Assembly: GCA_029851415.1 (NCBI GenBank)
Contig: CM056742.1
Coordinates: forward strand, 155,191,121 to 155,255,120
Length of the DNA: 64,000 bases
Direction of reading: 5' to 3'
Origin: Eretmocerus hayati
Taxonomy: Eukaryota; Arthropoda; Insecta; Hymenoptera; Aphelinidae
In this document: piece after piece, positions 13,133-26,997 of the stretch
Layout: each line of letters starts with the position of its first letter
How positions within the stretch are numbered: the first letter of the stretch is position 1
The notes under the pieces: model-generated
What the model saw: the letters and a program-made list of their open reading frames with translations, nothing else
Databases searched by the model: none
What the model was told of the DNA's origin: nothing
Made by a program: the position numbers and the translations under genes

Positions 13133-16100
13133 TCATTCGACAATTCCTATAATTGCTGCTATTTCATCTAAGGATAAGTTTGCGTTTGCCGTTGAGCTAG
13201 GATTCTTCTTAGGGCTGACGCTTTTTCGACCATCACCATTGACGATATTGGCCAAGTTCGATTTGGCCTTTTCGCTTATGTCAGCTTCAGTGATATTGTC
13301 TTCCTGCTCTGAGACTTCTTCGTCTTCGCTGCTTGGTCCTTGTACCTGAAATCGTAATATATGTTTAGGTTAATGGGTCATAGAATTTTTCAGTTTAAAG
13401 AATCTTCCTTTTTTTCATTCTGTATCTAGATTTCTTATTTCATCTATATTGAGCTACCCTCTACCTGCTCTCTACTCGAAGATTTAATGCATCAAAATTA
13501 TTTACATATGGACTTGAAAATTGAAGAATGACTCGTAGGCTTGGTTCTAAAAGTTGTTGGAAAACTCTTCAGGTGTGCACAATCCGGATTTAAAATGATA
13601 GAATTGTTTGATCGACTTTCTATCGTCTCACTACATTATTCATCTCAATTTTGGACGGTTTCGTCTCAAATGTCTCGCATAGAGATTTGAAATTTTTCTC
13701 AATCACTGTTTCAAAGTATTTAGCTCTTACTGTGAATGAACTGGGAATATCCAAGCATTATCTCTTGCTTGATCTTTCCGATTAATTTGTCGTGATCGTG
13801 AACCATTAGATTTCTTGTGTTTTCCTTATCAATACGTGAAGGACAGCTCATCATCAACAGGTACGTTCCCGTAAAAATACATGTTATGTTTGAAATTCGC
13901 TTTAATAATTTCTTTCCTTGAAAAATGTGAATTAGTATGATGTCTCCGCTGCTTCATTAAAATTTCATTCACTTCGGGCTTTGCACATTTTGCCTTCTAG
14001 AGTTTCTTGATGGACTACAGCGTTACATACGGTAATAATTTTCCAATCAACTGAACGAATTAGATCAACAATTATATATATTTTGCAGTACAAAAAAAAT
14101 CATTTACGTCAACCCCGACGAAGAAAAATACTTCCCGTTCTTCACCCAAAGTATTTTTAATGAGGACGTATTTTTCTTCGTCGTGGACAACGGTATTAGG
14201 ATATTTAAGCACAAAGGGTCTAAAGACTCTTTTAGGAACTATCAGACAGGCTCTGGAAATCTAAAATCACTTTGGAATCCAGGTTCTCCACATAAGTGAC
14301 AAAAAAGTTCGTTGTAACTTACACTTGCAGCCAGAACAAATTACATTTCTAGTGGATTTTCAATATTTTTCCTATCTTTTCCGACAACTTATATGAATAT
14401 AACACAGCAATCACGGTTCAAATATAATTAATTCGTGAAATCTAATACGCATAAATTAGCTGGTATTCAATATTTCTAGCTGAAGCATGCATGAACGAAA
14501 TAATGATGGAAACAGTGACAGCGATTTGAATGCAGTGAATTTTTTTATTCCGTCGTCAATACCGAACAATTTGACAAAATCTTTCTAGAGTAACTCTCGA
14601 ATCAGACATGTGTTGAGTATTTTACATGACTTCTCTCTTTGTGCAGCAGTATACAGTTAGATTTTGAAGGGAGTTTCATAGTTTAGAAAACAACATGAGA
14701 ACTGACGGAATCGTAGTCCGAAGAAGGATAGTTGAAATCTTATTTCACTCATTGAAGACTTGGAATATAAACATCAACATATCATTGAGCCCTTTCTCAC
14801 ATGACGATCAACTTGTGCTACAGAATTGTTTTCTTTAGGACTACTCATTGACAATCAACATAAGGGAAAATTGATAGACTTCTTTTCTTTCAGATAAAAT
14901 AGGTGATAATGAAGAGATACGAGAATTGGTATGCAATCACAACAGAATTAGCAAAATTAGCACAGAAAATACTCTGATACATGGGTAGTTTTAGGTACAA
15001 CCGGCGGAATACTCCATCGATGTGACGGAATTGAAATACCATAACCATTGAGGACACTGCATCCGGACCATCGAATTTTTCAACCATGCATCTGAGCCAG
15101 GACCAAAGGAAAAGAGGAGAAATGTGATTCTCGGAGATTTTGGTATTAATTAATTACTCCATGATAGTGAGAGGGTTTACGGAATCCCAAAAACCGAATT
15201 AGAGTTATACATAACAAAATGAGAAGTCATGAGGGTATTCCTTGAACATGATTTTTATTCACGAGACAGAAATGAATGAGATCTTTTAGAATTCATAAGA
15301 AGCACTTTCAAAAATGCATCTTCATTAAGAGTTCATTAGAAGCAGTTTCAAGAATGCATTTTCATAATTAATATGCAACGAAACCGAATCAAGTACCAGA
15401 CACAGATACTTCGTATTTCTGAGGCTTCAAAACATATTAGACCGACATTTCTTAATGTCAGTTGCAACATAATAATTTTGTAGGAAATTGCTCAAAGTCA
15501 CAATGCAACCATAATATGGAAAGCAGCCCTGAGTGTCACTTTGACACAAGAAAAACCGAAACCCGATTTTGTGGTAATGTTAAATTCATTGATCTGATTA
15601 AAATAAAGAATTATGAATATTTCAGTTGCAAAAATGACAATACTCAATTGAAAAAGACCAAGTGTGCCTAATATGAGTGACATTGAACTCCGGAGATGTA
15701 TGTATGCAGTATGTTTTAATGATAGAGTGCATCTTCAGAAGTTCCAGTACAACTGTTTGATGAGAAATTTCGAAATATTATTCAAAGACTAACAATTGCA
15801 GTGAGATGAATATTTAGTAATGAGTTTTTATTGCGTTGTGCATTGACTACCCTTCTACTTCAGAGTATTCGAAATCGCTGCTGGGGCATACAAACTATTT
15901 AAAAAATCCAAACCAATCAGTCTTGACGGAATAATAATGCATATTACTATACCAAACATGAGTTTCTTTCGAAAATCATTTTGAACAGCCTCGAGGTCGT
16001 CTCTCTCTCAATACTTAAAATTCAGATAATGTATCCATTTTATCTTTGAACGAGACAAAGAATAGGTACGATTTTAGAATGCGTTTAAATGAATGACGAG

Positions 16101-19100
16101 TCTTCACATTTCTTCAAAATTAATCCAAGAGAGTGTTCTACTTTCTAATTCCCGCAAATAACACCAAGATCATAACTTTTGGATCCTGAGACGATGCAAT
16201 CTACTCATATCGTGCTTATAAGGCACTGATTCTTTTAACCAATTTTTGGTCAAAATAAATGATTCGAATTTGCAACCTACATCGTTACATATGCATTTAC
16301 ATGCATACTCCTTTCGGTATAGAGGCAATTAGATTATGAATGAGAAAGATCGACTTGCGATGCAGAGCACTGAGATAGAATAGAGAAAGGTTATACACTG
16401 TGACTTGCAAGTAAGCATTAGTCGATGCAAAAGAACTCAAACCAAAGGTCACAATACTTTTAGCAAATTACTATAGACACTCGTCATAAAAAAGATCTAC
16501 TGACAAACACAACCATGACCGAACTAGATATAACGTACATGTACAATTTGGTCACACTGAGAAAATAGAGAGAAAAACTAAGGTACAGTATCAAATTTAT
16601 CAAAAACCAAATTTGCTACTAGATTTCTACTAAGTGTTATGCATTGCACTATAGTTCACATTTCTAACCGATACTGATTAACCAATAACGAGCTTTGAGA
16701 TTCACAGAGTATCAATGCGGCAAAGCAGATCGATGCGAGCGTTCAAGTCAATAAATCATTCAATACCTCTCTTGAAACGTTTTCTTACCTCAACGATGGT
16801 ACCTCTCGGCGCATTTTTGTCATTGTACGGAGAAGAAACTTCAGTTTGTTTCTTCAGATAATGCTTGAAATCTTCACCAGCAACGATGCTGCCTTGATCA
16901 TACATCATGAAAGGTTCTGATGATTCTAAATCATACGCGTTCCCAAACTCTACTGGGTGATTGTAACAAACATATGCTTTCGAGTCTGGTTGCTCGCGTA
17001 AACTACCGTAAGTGTGGCCTGAAATTCAAAATTTTTCAATTAGCTATATTTTGCGGCAAAACCAAGTGATTTATAAGTAAGAGATAAGAAAATCAACGTA
17101 CTCAGACAAAAAGCATTACAACAATAACTGCATCGCAATGAGGTTCTCTTATAACATTCCGCACAGAAATGCCAAGGGCAGTGGAAAATTGGGTCTTGTC
17201 CTTCTTCTATGTCAATACAGTGTGGATGGTAATACTTCCCACAGGTTTTTTGGTCACATTTGCTAGCTTCATCTAGATTATCGATTTTTGAGTTACAGTT
17301 CCAGCACAACGGAACTTTTTTCTGTTGCCTACATTGAATGTGAGAAATAAAGATTTGAAAAATGAGGTTAAATTAATTTTTTCAGGTCAAATAAGTGAAC
17401 AAGCTTACCGCTTTTGTCTTTTAACTTTTTCAGCTTTCTCAATTTTCTTCTGTTGCAACAAACTAATAGGCTGTTTTGTAACTTTCAAGCCGATGAAACC
17501 ACTACAATTCGAAGCTTTGCAGAGACAAGGTTTTTTCGTTTCTCCATCACAAGCCAAATTGTAGTTGAAGGTCAGTTCTTCTCCAGATTCAATATCACGC
17601 AATGCAAACAATCCGATACGCGTATCACCATTCACGGTCCATTTTTCAGTTTTGCAGTTGGGTTGACACGAATGATCTGCAAGCGGAAAGAGTATTGATT
17701 GTAATATCATGTCAGCTGTTACTAAATAAGGCTAAGATCAACCTTCCACAATAAGAGATTTCGTTTAGTTACGAATTCTACCAACAGGACTGAGAGGTGT
17801 GATTCAATATCTTCAAAATGAATGCAGATATATATTTTTTCAACCCTAAAGAAAGCATCAACTTTTGCCTCTGAGGCAACGCAGTATACTGGATAAATAT
17901 ATAAATTTGAAGACTTACTCATGAAACGACTGAGATTTCCCTTGGGCTCCGCATCGATCATTCTGCCTGGATCAATTGTTAGGAAGTAGAAATTATCATT
18001 TTTTATTTCTTTCTTGTGTTTTAATCTCAGTCTGTACTCTGCTTCATCAATAACTTCGCCGACGTATTCGATGACAAACTGTCCTTCCTTTATAAATTCC
18101 AGAGCTCGAAGACCCCAACCCCGTTCTTCAGTGTGAACAGGCTTCATTGCTGGGTATTTTCTCAAGACAAATGATTGATTTTGACACTTGGTCCCGGCAG
18201 GGCAAACATCTGGACTACATTCAACCATCAGTATCCGGTTCAGGCAATCCGAATCAGTAGAACACGGGTTGGAATCATTTGGATCACAATTGCAAGCAGT
18301 TATACTATCTATTTCAGGAGTTCTCACGTTGCCCACTGGCTTGTTTGTCTGCAGACATAATGGTTATAATAGAGTACTTTTAATAGCACCGATATAAGAA
18401 CGTCATTAAATAGTTGAAGCATGACAAGCAAAACAAGAAAAAACCGCAGAAAGTCTTACCCTAATCTTAACATACGGAGGTGGTCTGAGATGCTTTGAAT
18501 TACTATCTTTGTCCTTGACCATTGCTTTCTCAAGCATGAACCGGTCATGTATGAGTTTTGCTTCTCCGAGGGCCCTCCGATATGGTTCACCTTTCTTGTC
18601 AGAATAAACATTTTTCGATTCGGCATCCCCGTCTTGAAATGGAAAGACCTTTCCTCTGCACATAAAAATTTATTTCATTTTCAACACTGATGATTTTAAT
18701 TAGTTGAAGAGTAATATCAATTCAAGACAGTCATACCTGTACACCCAACCATAATCACGCGATCCTAGGAACATTACACAAAATTCTCCCGTCTTATGAG
18801 GCCGTGATGCAACGTTTTCCGGAATTTCGAATGGAAAACAAATTACGGAGGGCCACCATCGGTAATGTCCATACTTGACCCAGACTACCTCGCCATACAG
18901 CGGCATTCTTCCAGTCTCACAATCTTCGCATATGTAGTCACCATCTGGCGTATCTATGCCTAGGTGACATAGTAACATTGGTAAGCAAATTATTGGAGTA
19001 AGTAATCGGATGCTTTTTCACATAAAACGTAGGATAAACAAATTGAACGCAAATTAAGTGTCTTACCTAGACATTCTGTGTGGAATGACATGGGACAACT

Positions 19101-22100
19101 GTCACAACATATTAATCTTCCGCCTTTAGTGCACAAGAAACACCAAGTTGCATTGATGGGTGGATTGGAAGACTGATAATGCCTTGGGCAAATGATTGAC
19201 GTAGTCGTGAGAATGTTTGAGCCCGCAGGTATGCAAGATATGGAAAAATGATAGGTTGATGGACATCTTATACAACGAATAAATCTCTCGTTCGCTGATC
19301 TACCATGACTGGTTTGGGGGTTATCAGAGATGCAAGTGTGGCAGACATGATAGGGGCAAATTAATCTATCTCCTTGACGTTGGCATTGAGGCCACATTTT
19401 CAAGCACTTGTTATGATAATATTTACCGCAGAACAAAGAAGAACACTTGACACGTTCATCTTCACGTCCTTTGCATACAAAACAAGGAGGCGTGATGCCC
19501 GATTCGCAATCGGAACATTTAAAGTTTTCAATTTCTTGTGTTCCATCATCTTTGCTGTTGTTTTCTTTAAGCTTCTTTTTTGTTGCTTTCATATTTTCCT
19601 TGGAAGCTTCATCAAGATGATTTTCACCATCACTATTTTCTGGACTGGCTTGAGAAGCCTTGACACACGCAGGATGATAATATGAATAGCACGAGCCCTT
19701 ACATCTGATGAGTGTACCTGTGCCCTCACACCGTTGACAAACTCGCTCCGTTTTCACACCTTTGAATAGCTTTATTTGGCGAGCCCGTCTACTGGTTGAG
19801 TCTAGTAAGGGTGATATTTCTTTGTTTGCTTCTTCACCTTTGTCCGCCTTCAATTTCCGCTTCTTCCCAGATTTTTCACTGATCTCAGAATCCACGGAAA
19901 TATCATCGCGATCAGATGATTCACATCTTGTTTTTGTTCGTCGCTTCTTACTAGTTTTTCCGGTATTTTCAGATTCAACAGAAGTAGTTTCCTCTTGATC
20001 AGAGGCAACCGATTTACTTCGATCGCGATCAGCTTTTGATTTTCGCTTCTTTACGGATCTTTCACTGTCCGACGTCTCATCATGAATGGGGCTTGCTTTT
20101 GATACTTTACTTCTACTTGGTTTATCACTCTCTAGATCAGAATCTGAGTCGTCTTCATTATCTTCATCGATATCCATGTTATAACGTCTTCTTTCTTCAT
20201 TGGGTAGATAGTCACCTCTGTACTTACTACGTTCGTAAGGGTTCATACCATCCCAAACATCTTGCAGATAAGCTAGTACATCTGCCTCTGATGCATCTGG
20301 ATCTTGTTGTTCTGCTACTTCTCTGTTACGTTCACAAAATATTTCAAACACTCCATCCTTGCTAGGGTCTATTTTTCTCTTGACTTTATGCTTCTTCATA
20401 ACTGGAGCTTCATCACTAGAGTCTTTGTGACTGGATGGAGGAGTTGGAGGCGTGTCTAAGTTCACTTTTTTATCTAATTTATTATCTGTGATTCCTTCTG
20501 ACCTTTCAGCAATTTCAAGCTAGAATGTAGAGGCTTGATTTTATGCAATGTATATTCAAGTTGATGTAAGATTATTATATCAACATGGATCAAGGAAAAA
20601 GAATACAAGAATTCGAGTGTGTAAGAGGACTATTGTGAGTAATGACAAGATATACATACGTTTGACTTGGCTTTTTTAGGCGTAGATGTTTCACTGGTGT
20701 TTGATTGCTTCCTTTTTCTTTTAGTGTCATCTGACTTTTGGATTGCAGGAGATGCTTGGAGTGGCTCTTTGTTTTCTTCACTCTTAGGTTTGAATAATTT
20801 GATTCTCTCTTCTATACTCTTGGACATTAATTCATTCATTTCTTTCACAGCATCGTCCCAGTGTGTTTTGAGCGTGCCATGTAAGGCTCTTACTGAATAT
20901 TTTTTTTTCGGTGTTGACACACAATTTTTAACTTGTTTTTCCAAGTCAGCTTTTCCATTAAAAGGTATTACATTGGTAATCGGGATCCAGTTGTGCCGCT
21001 CTCTATCAGCACAGAACCGAACATGAACATGAGCACAGAATCCTGTTTTGGTACCTGCACACAAAAATTTGGAGTCCATTCATCGTTATTTAGATGCCTT
21101 TACTAAACCACATTGAGTAAATGAGAAAAAATTTGTGAAAGAATTTCTTGTGCTTGTGATTGTAAAGAGTGATAGGATCACCATAACCAAACTTTTATGA
21201 CAAGCCTTCAATGACACTAAATGTTTCAACTACATTGATTCAAAGTAGTTTCAATATAACACCAACTGAGCACTGACATGAGATTTCTCTGAATTTACAC
21301 AGTAAGTAGATCAAATTCGTGAGCGACAGACAAAATCAGCCATGGCAAGTATTATAAGAACTGAAGACAGACTGTGATGGTAAACATTCTTTGCTACTCA
21401 GATGGTAACATGTATGAACTTGAACCATAACCTTTACGTTGTAATAGGAAATTTGGAATCTGCTTCTTTCATCTAATCCAAACATGTAAGATAAGTGAAT
21501 TAAGAATGGAAAGAATTTAAAAAAGAATGTTTTCGGATTACATCTGACTGTATAACTCAACAGGCTGAAATGTAGCATACAATGGGTTAGATTACTTTTG
21601 AAAACCTGTCCAAGACATAATTCAAAAAATTGAAGATCAGTGATGATGGACTAAAATAAAAGGTAGTTTCAAATGAAATCTATTGGAACTAAAAATATAT
21701 TGGGTATAATTTTTTGGTTTATACAAAAGTAATATTTAGTTCACCATTGAATTTTTTACTGATAACTGTTATCAATGATTAAAACATCTTATTGATTCGG
21801 GTAACCAGTAATATTTGTATAAAATTATCCCTTGCACTGTCAATGATTGTTTTTGGCCACCATTAGTATGAATGATCTGCCCAAAGTTCAAGTGTCTTCA
21901 ACTGATATAAATAAGATGTCCAATTTTTCAATAATCTTATTAAGTTTAGTGTTATTCATTATATGTTGTTGGAAATCTGGATATTAATTACTCAATCTTG
22001 TAACTCGAGTAATTTTCAATATGCAACACTTATTTTAGCTTAATCAAACTGTCAATGGAGAGTGATGGTTTGAAAACTTTTTCTTACCTGACCGAGGCTT

Positions 22101-22856
22101 ATTAGACACATATGACCTTGATGCAGGATCAAGGGTGACAATGCTGGGCCAAAATGGATTTTTGCCCTGCCGTGCCCATACGCCTTGACCCAGAGTGTAT
22201 GGGGATTTTGTCTGAATATCTTCAATGTTGATTTTTTCATCTTCTGCATTGTTTGAAATATCAATGCTGTTGTTCAGTGTTTCATCTAGTGTTTCAGTCG
22301 ATTCATCTATTCTTTTACAACTATCTTCAGAGATGGGACCCTCCATTGTTTTCTTTGGCAGTGTGAGATTCTGTAAAACGCAATTCAGTGACTCAAATGT
22401 ATTTGTAGACAGACGTATAGTCTTCTTTTTGATGAACAAATAGACACTCAAATGAAAGGTGCTAAACAAATTAAAGTTGCCATGATGGTATAAGTTCACA
22501 CTATAGTATTTAAAGAGATCACTAGGGAAACTATAACAGTGAAATATAGAGCCGGTTGCTGTACTATCAACTTTAGAGTTCGATGAAGGCAGATGAAGGA
22601 TTCAGGACTCAAATAGCACTGTCAGTCGCTCATAAGAGTTTTAAAACAATTCTAGAGCAGTACATGCCTTTGCAGAGCTGAGAAAGTATTGGGTGATTGT
22701 ATTGGGTGACTTTGGCTTGATAGTCCTGCCAAACCGGCTAACTCCGGAAAGGTTGGACAGGAATCTTGACACAGGAGATTCATTTTTGATGACAGAAGGT
22801 TTGTCTTCAGTGATGTTATTTTTCTTCTGTGCAGGACTTTGTTTCTCGGGATCCAT
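13133..22856 (-). CDS. NSD: NSD/Mes-4-family histone H3K36 methyltransferase, 11 coding exons, 1368 aa
   Basis: Nuclear SET-domain lysine methyltransferase; the family dimethylates H3K36. Exons in transcript order: 22668-22856, 22088-22370, 20660-21054, 19067-20519, 18737-18959, 18460-18655, 17919-18348, 17409-17676, 17102-17328, 16789-17018, 13133-13345. Phases close and sum to 1369 codons including TGA. Domains: PWWP1 (~117-195, [19 protein letters not shown]); HMG-like box (~339-395); Lys/Ser-rich charged linker; PHD fingers from ~550 to ~795 (last one [22 protein letters not shown]); PWWP2 (~798-870, [16 protein letters not shown]). Next come AWS (~927-975, Cys-rich), SET (~976-1098, with [19 protein letters not shown] and, across an intron, GNLSRFM|NHSCQPNC), post-SET (~1105-1122, [10 protein letters not shown]) and a C-terminal PHD/C5HCH (~1150-1215). 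This is the full NSD order. The catalytic NHSC and post-SET cysteines are intact, so the enzyme looks functional. The first intron requires a GC donor (22666-22667). A 3.4-kb intron precedes the final 70-residue acidic tail. Confidence 0.95.
13346..16788 (-). other. Last intron of NSD (3.4 kb)
   Basis: Long intron between the C-terminal coding exons. It contains a short palindrome pairing 14117-14132 with about 14167-14183 (CGACGAAGAAAAATAC against GTATTTTTCTTCGTCG), probably a small MITE core. Otherwise it is AT-rich sequence without a supported gene. Confidence 0.6.
14112..14190. repeat. Small hairpin inside NSD intron
   Basis: A 16-bp perfect inverted repeat (CGACGAAGAAAAATAC / GTATTTTTCTTCGTCG) separated by about 35 bp. 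It resembles the core of a miniature inverted-repeat element, but no target duplication was identified. Confidence 0.45.
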
Positions 22857-25603
22857 CACACAAAATTTTTCACGCACCACACAGTATTCACTAATCTCAT
22901 AATCTCAAACAACGATGCATAAATGCAGAGGCTAAGTGGTTGGCGCGCACGTTTTCGTAACGCGAGCTAACCTCCAGCAACTCTTCTCAGTTGAATCTAA
23001 CTGAATTGTAATGACCGTGACTCCGTCAACCCGATTAAATAGAGATAACCGAATTTGAATCAGTCAATCTAGAATTATACATTACACTTGACTTGTGCGT
23101 TTTATTTACAAACAATTCGGAGTCATATATTTTGCTCCGAAAACCGACTCCGGTGTGGTGCCGCCGCGCACGATGGGCCACCCGCCGGTCTATGAATGAG
23201 AATAACGTGGAATAACGGAGCTTGTTGAGTCTATTAATCCTTGTGCTCGCGATAATTCAAGGATCGTACGCGCGGCATTGCATGACACTTTGAAATTACG
23301 CGAATTAAAAATATTGACACCACGCTTTTTTCCATGCCGTCGTGTGGTAAGCGGTTTTTGTGATCGCAGTTGCAAGCTTTGTTCTCAATAAGAGAGCTCA
23401 TGAAGCGATCCGATTGGTTGATTTCGAGGGATGTCATTAGAAATGGCCAATCACATTGTTGGAGCGTCTCTTGTGTTACCGGCTTTAAATGGCGCATGAA
23501 TTGAAAATGAATTTGTAGAAAATTTGCTCTTTGGAATTTTGCAACTGGGGCTAAAAGATTTTCCAGAAGAGGCGATGAATCCAAGATAATACAAGATTCA
23601 CGAAACAACAATGTTTTACCAAATTTAACTTGATTGATTGTGCATTTTATTATCGCGGATGAGTATGATGCAAATTCTTTCGCGATTTCAACAAATTGCG
23701 ACCAAATTGCGACAGAAACTTTTTCTTTCACGTGTGGAGGGTATACCTATGTAATATAATATAGGACTCGTGATATATATTCTTTGGTGTATTGTGCTCC
23801 ATTGAAATTCATGATATTAAACAGAGCTTTTGTTTGCAAGGAGATGATGACGGAATAAGTGATAATTTCAATTGTTATTCCAATGTGAGTTTTTGACGAA
23901 CGGAGATGAGCCATTGGATTGGGTTAAGAAACATTTTCACATCAGGTAGCATATCTAAGCATATATATATTGGGCAGAATGTTTTCTCACTGTATACGTA
24001 TTCTTTTTTGTCCGACAGTCAGACCGATGATTCATTATCTGAATGTCACCGTTTTGGCCCTTTTGTGTTCGTCTTGCAAACTGATGATATATCGATTGCG
24101 ATAGATCATTCCTCCCATTGTTACAAGAGAATAACGAGATCTGCCTCCATTCGATTGAGATCTCCTAAAATGACATCTCAACGAGAGACATTTTCAACCT
24201 TCACATGCTGTGATGAACTGCGTCTCGATATTTGTAGTTTCCAAATGTTTCTTTCGACGAACTGTATCATCCCTAACGATTTCGATTCTTATAAACTTGA
24301 TAATAATGAAAGATTTTCAATATACAATACACCTGATTTAAAAAACGGGGACGCAAGGAATAAAAGATGAAATAAAAAAAATTCACTCATCAATTGAGGG
24401 TTTATCTCTCACACAAGACTGCGTAAAAATCAGATGTTCTTGAAAAGTTTCGAAAGGTATTAGAATTAAGGTATGTATGTACTAGCCTGTTTTTTTTTAA
24501 ATTTCCCATAGGAAAATCGCTTTCCGATTCGGCCAGTCTATTCGCTCTCGTATAGAGGGTAAAGAAACTTGCGTGATCATAAAAAATGGGGAAAAAGAAA
24601 TATATCATGTAATAAGTAGTGGAAATGCAAGGTCGACCACCTTTTGTGGTTCGTCTTGATCGATTTGATCAGGTGATGCGCGAGTGAGTGTATAATGACA
24701 TATAATGATAGTATGTAACACGAAGGGAGAGTAATAAAGAGAACTATCGATGGAAGAAAAAGCGAAAGAAAGGAAATAATGGAGCATATAGCATGCATTA
24801 TAGCACTTGCTTTCGAGACCACGCAGTAATTAATTACCATAAACATTCCTTTGCACGCGCATCGAAAAAGCGCGCGTGCGATCCGTGCAGACATGAACGA
24901 AGGTAGCCAAAAATGGAAAATATTGTTAGAAAATTGACACGTGATCTGTGACTTTGAATATTTGTCGTTCAAAACAATTAGATGCACTAATTATTCAAGC
25001 GTTTTATTTGATGCTGCAAATCCTCAAACCCTACATGGTCTTGATAACACAAATGCTAAATGATAGATGTGTTTGACTGTTGCTTGTCTATTTAATATTC
25101 TGTAAAAAGCTAATAAAAATTGAGCAGATGTATCTCATTATGAAACAATGAATCAATTTCTGCATTGATGAATTACATGTCTATATTTTCATCGATTAGA
25201 TCCAGAACAAATTTAAATCCAGATCACTCGCAGAAATGACGTCAAAACAGTCTCAAGATTTGCATGTGATCTGAGCCATCAAATTTCGTGTGAGGCTTTT
25301 TTTGGCATACAAAAGAATAGATGGGCTTACAGAATTTGCAACTGATGCTTCCTTCTTTCAAGACCATTTTCTTTACAAATTTTTCAAAATTCGTAAATTG
25401 CTTGGGAACTGAAGAATAATCAAAATTATTTCAGCATATGTGATTCAGAATGAACAATGGAATGAGTCAATAAAAACTATGTTCCAAATGTGCAAATAAT
25501 TTTCTAAATTGCAAAATATCTCATGTCACAAATAAAATTCGATAATTAATTCAAAAGTACATAAATGTCAAAACCGCACATCAGCTGCTGTCCACGATCG
25601 ATC
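22857..25603. other. Intergenic region upstream of NSD
   Basis: The first ~350 bp (22.86-23.25 kb) is CpG-richer than its surroundings and should contain the NSD promoter and 5' UTR. Two larger open frames (23234-23731 minus, 23906-24370 plus) have no ATG context or composition that argues for coding; the minus one opens at GTG. The rest, to the foldback element, shows no supported feature. Confidence 0.5.
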
Positions 25604-25612
25604 GGGCGCGCG
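25604..25612. repeat. Left 9-bp target-site duplication (GGGCGCGCG)
   Basis: GGGCGCGCG directly precedes the first base of the left inverted arm, ACCATGGTATAGTGGGCAG. The identical 9-mer directly follows the last base of the right arm at 33866-33874. A 9-bp duplication fits Mutator/Foldback-class insertion. Confidence 0.85.
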
Positions 25613-26997
25613 ACCATGGTATAGTGGGCAGAAAAATTTTGTTTAATTCATACAATGTTCATATCAATCGATGGGGCATGGATTCCTCAGTCTCGGGATA
25701 TGACTGATTTTAATTTCTCAACCTTCAATTTTCCAAAAACAGTGAATGAAGGTACCGTTGCGGTATGTCAGGCGAGGCTCGAGGGAGGTCTCCCCAAGTC
25801 CGATCTCCGGCTCAAATTATTCCTGAGAGTCCAAAACTAATTCCTCAACCCCTACTTGAGGACCAAACAATTTGTTTATTCTAAAAACCAAAGATTTATT
25901 GACAATTACCCCCACCCCTCGTTGAGCGGAAAACACGCGATGGCGTAGGTCAAGTGCGCAACAAGGCGCGAATAATTTGAATGTTTGAATGTGACAACTT
26001 TACGGGAGAGGGGCTTGTGACTTGTCTGAAACTCATAAACAGTGTGCGTTTTGAGGCACAACCAGCTCACCCAGGGTGTTAAGATCCGATGATGGTCACC
26101 AGGAAATGAGACCCGGCCTCGACTTAGTGAATCGGCGTCCGGGCCTTGACAATTTATTTTGGTGCATTTCAGAGGTGCGTTGCAGACGACGTGGAATTTA
26201 TGGTCGCCCATGTGTGCACCAGGATGCACTGGGATGCACCGCAAAAGAGAAGTTTTCTTTAATGTAGTGCTCCAGGTTTCGGGATGGCTCTGGGACGACG
26301 GCAATATCTAGGAAGCGGTGGCAGAACAAAATTTGTGGAAATAACCTCTAATTTGTACGCTTGCAGTGAGGCTCAATTTCACGTGATGTGCGTTGAATTG
26401 TCATGTTTGATGCATTCAGAATTCTCAGATGCGATTCATGACTAGTTCCTGGATATATTACTCCACCCTGAAGAATGGAAACACTGGCACTGGATAGAAA
26501 CCAAACAGCGGAGAGGACAATTCATTCTCGTTACTTTCAGTTAGTCAGAAAGTTAGAGATCATTTTATTGAGTCCACAGAATACTCATGTAGTTATTACT
26601 CTCATGAGTGCACTGCTGATATAAAAGCTTGATTCCTCAATGAGTGAGCAACAGTGTTTCGTGGAATTGTAATTGGTCGTTTCTGACTACACGTGTCAGT
26701 TTCGTACTACCTCATTGATGAAATACTGTCGAAGGGTGAATGAACTCCTTCAAGAAACTTGCTGATCCAAGTTACAGAATGTTATGGAATCAGCACCACA
26801 CACAGGATCAATCTTTGTTGTGGTTTTCTATCAAATTAACGATTTGATAGAACCTATCCTTACTTCCTATCCTTTATTGTCAATGGAAGAGAAGCAAAAA
26901 CTGAATCAAATGGCCCTCTAATGCTGGCCACTCCCACAATTATTCAGATAAAAATTGTTAGAGGTAGAACACTTTTAGGGCTCCACCTGAGATTAAT
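25613..26997 (+). repeat. Left terminal inverted arm of the foldback element
   Basis: Collinear with the right arm for 1230 bp, then 28 bp of unmatched filler (26843-26870) replaces 448 bp present on the right, then 127 bp more of match. Near-identity suggests either recent insertion or arm homogenisation by gene conversion. Confidence 0.85.

Noticed and set aside
22661..22665. GT donor for NSD exon 1 instead of the GC donor
   Set aside because: Joining at that GT creates TAA as the next codon with the PWWP exon.
23234..23731. 165-codon minus-strand open frame upstream of NSD
   Set aside because: Opens at GTG, no good ATG context, no splice sites or recognisable domain; likely chance.
23906..24370. 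154-codon plus-strand open frame
   Set aside because: Composition is random-looking, with no homology recognised and no supporting regulatory signals.
25906..26304. 132-aa open frame starting MPSSQSHPETW, repeated at 33014-33421
   Set aside because: It is conserved only because the two foldback arms are copies; the two versions diverge at their C-termini where the MITE sits in one arm, and no domain is recognisable.
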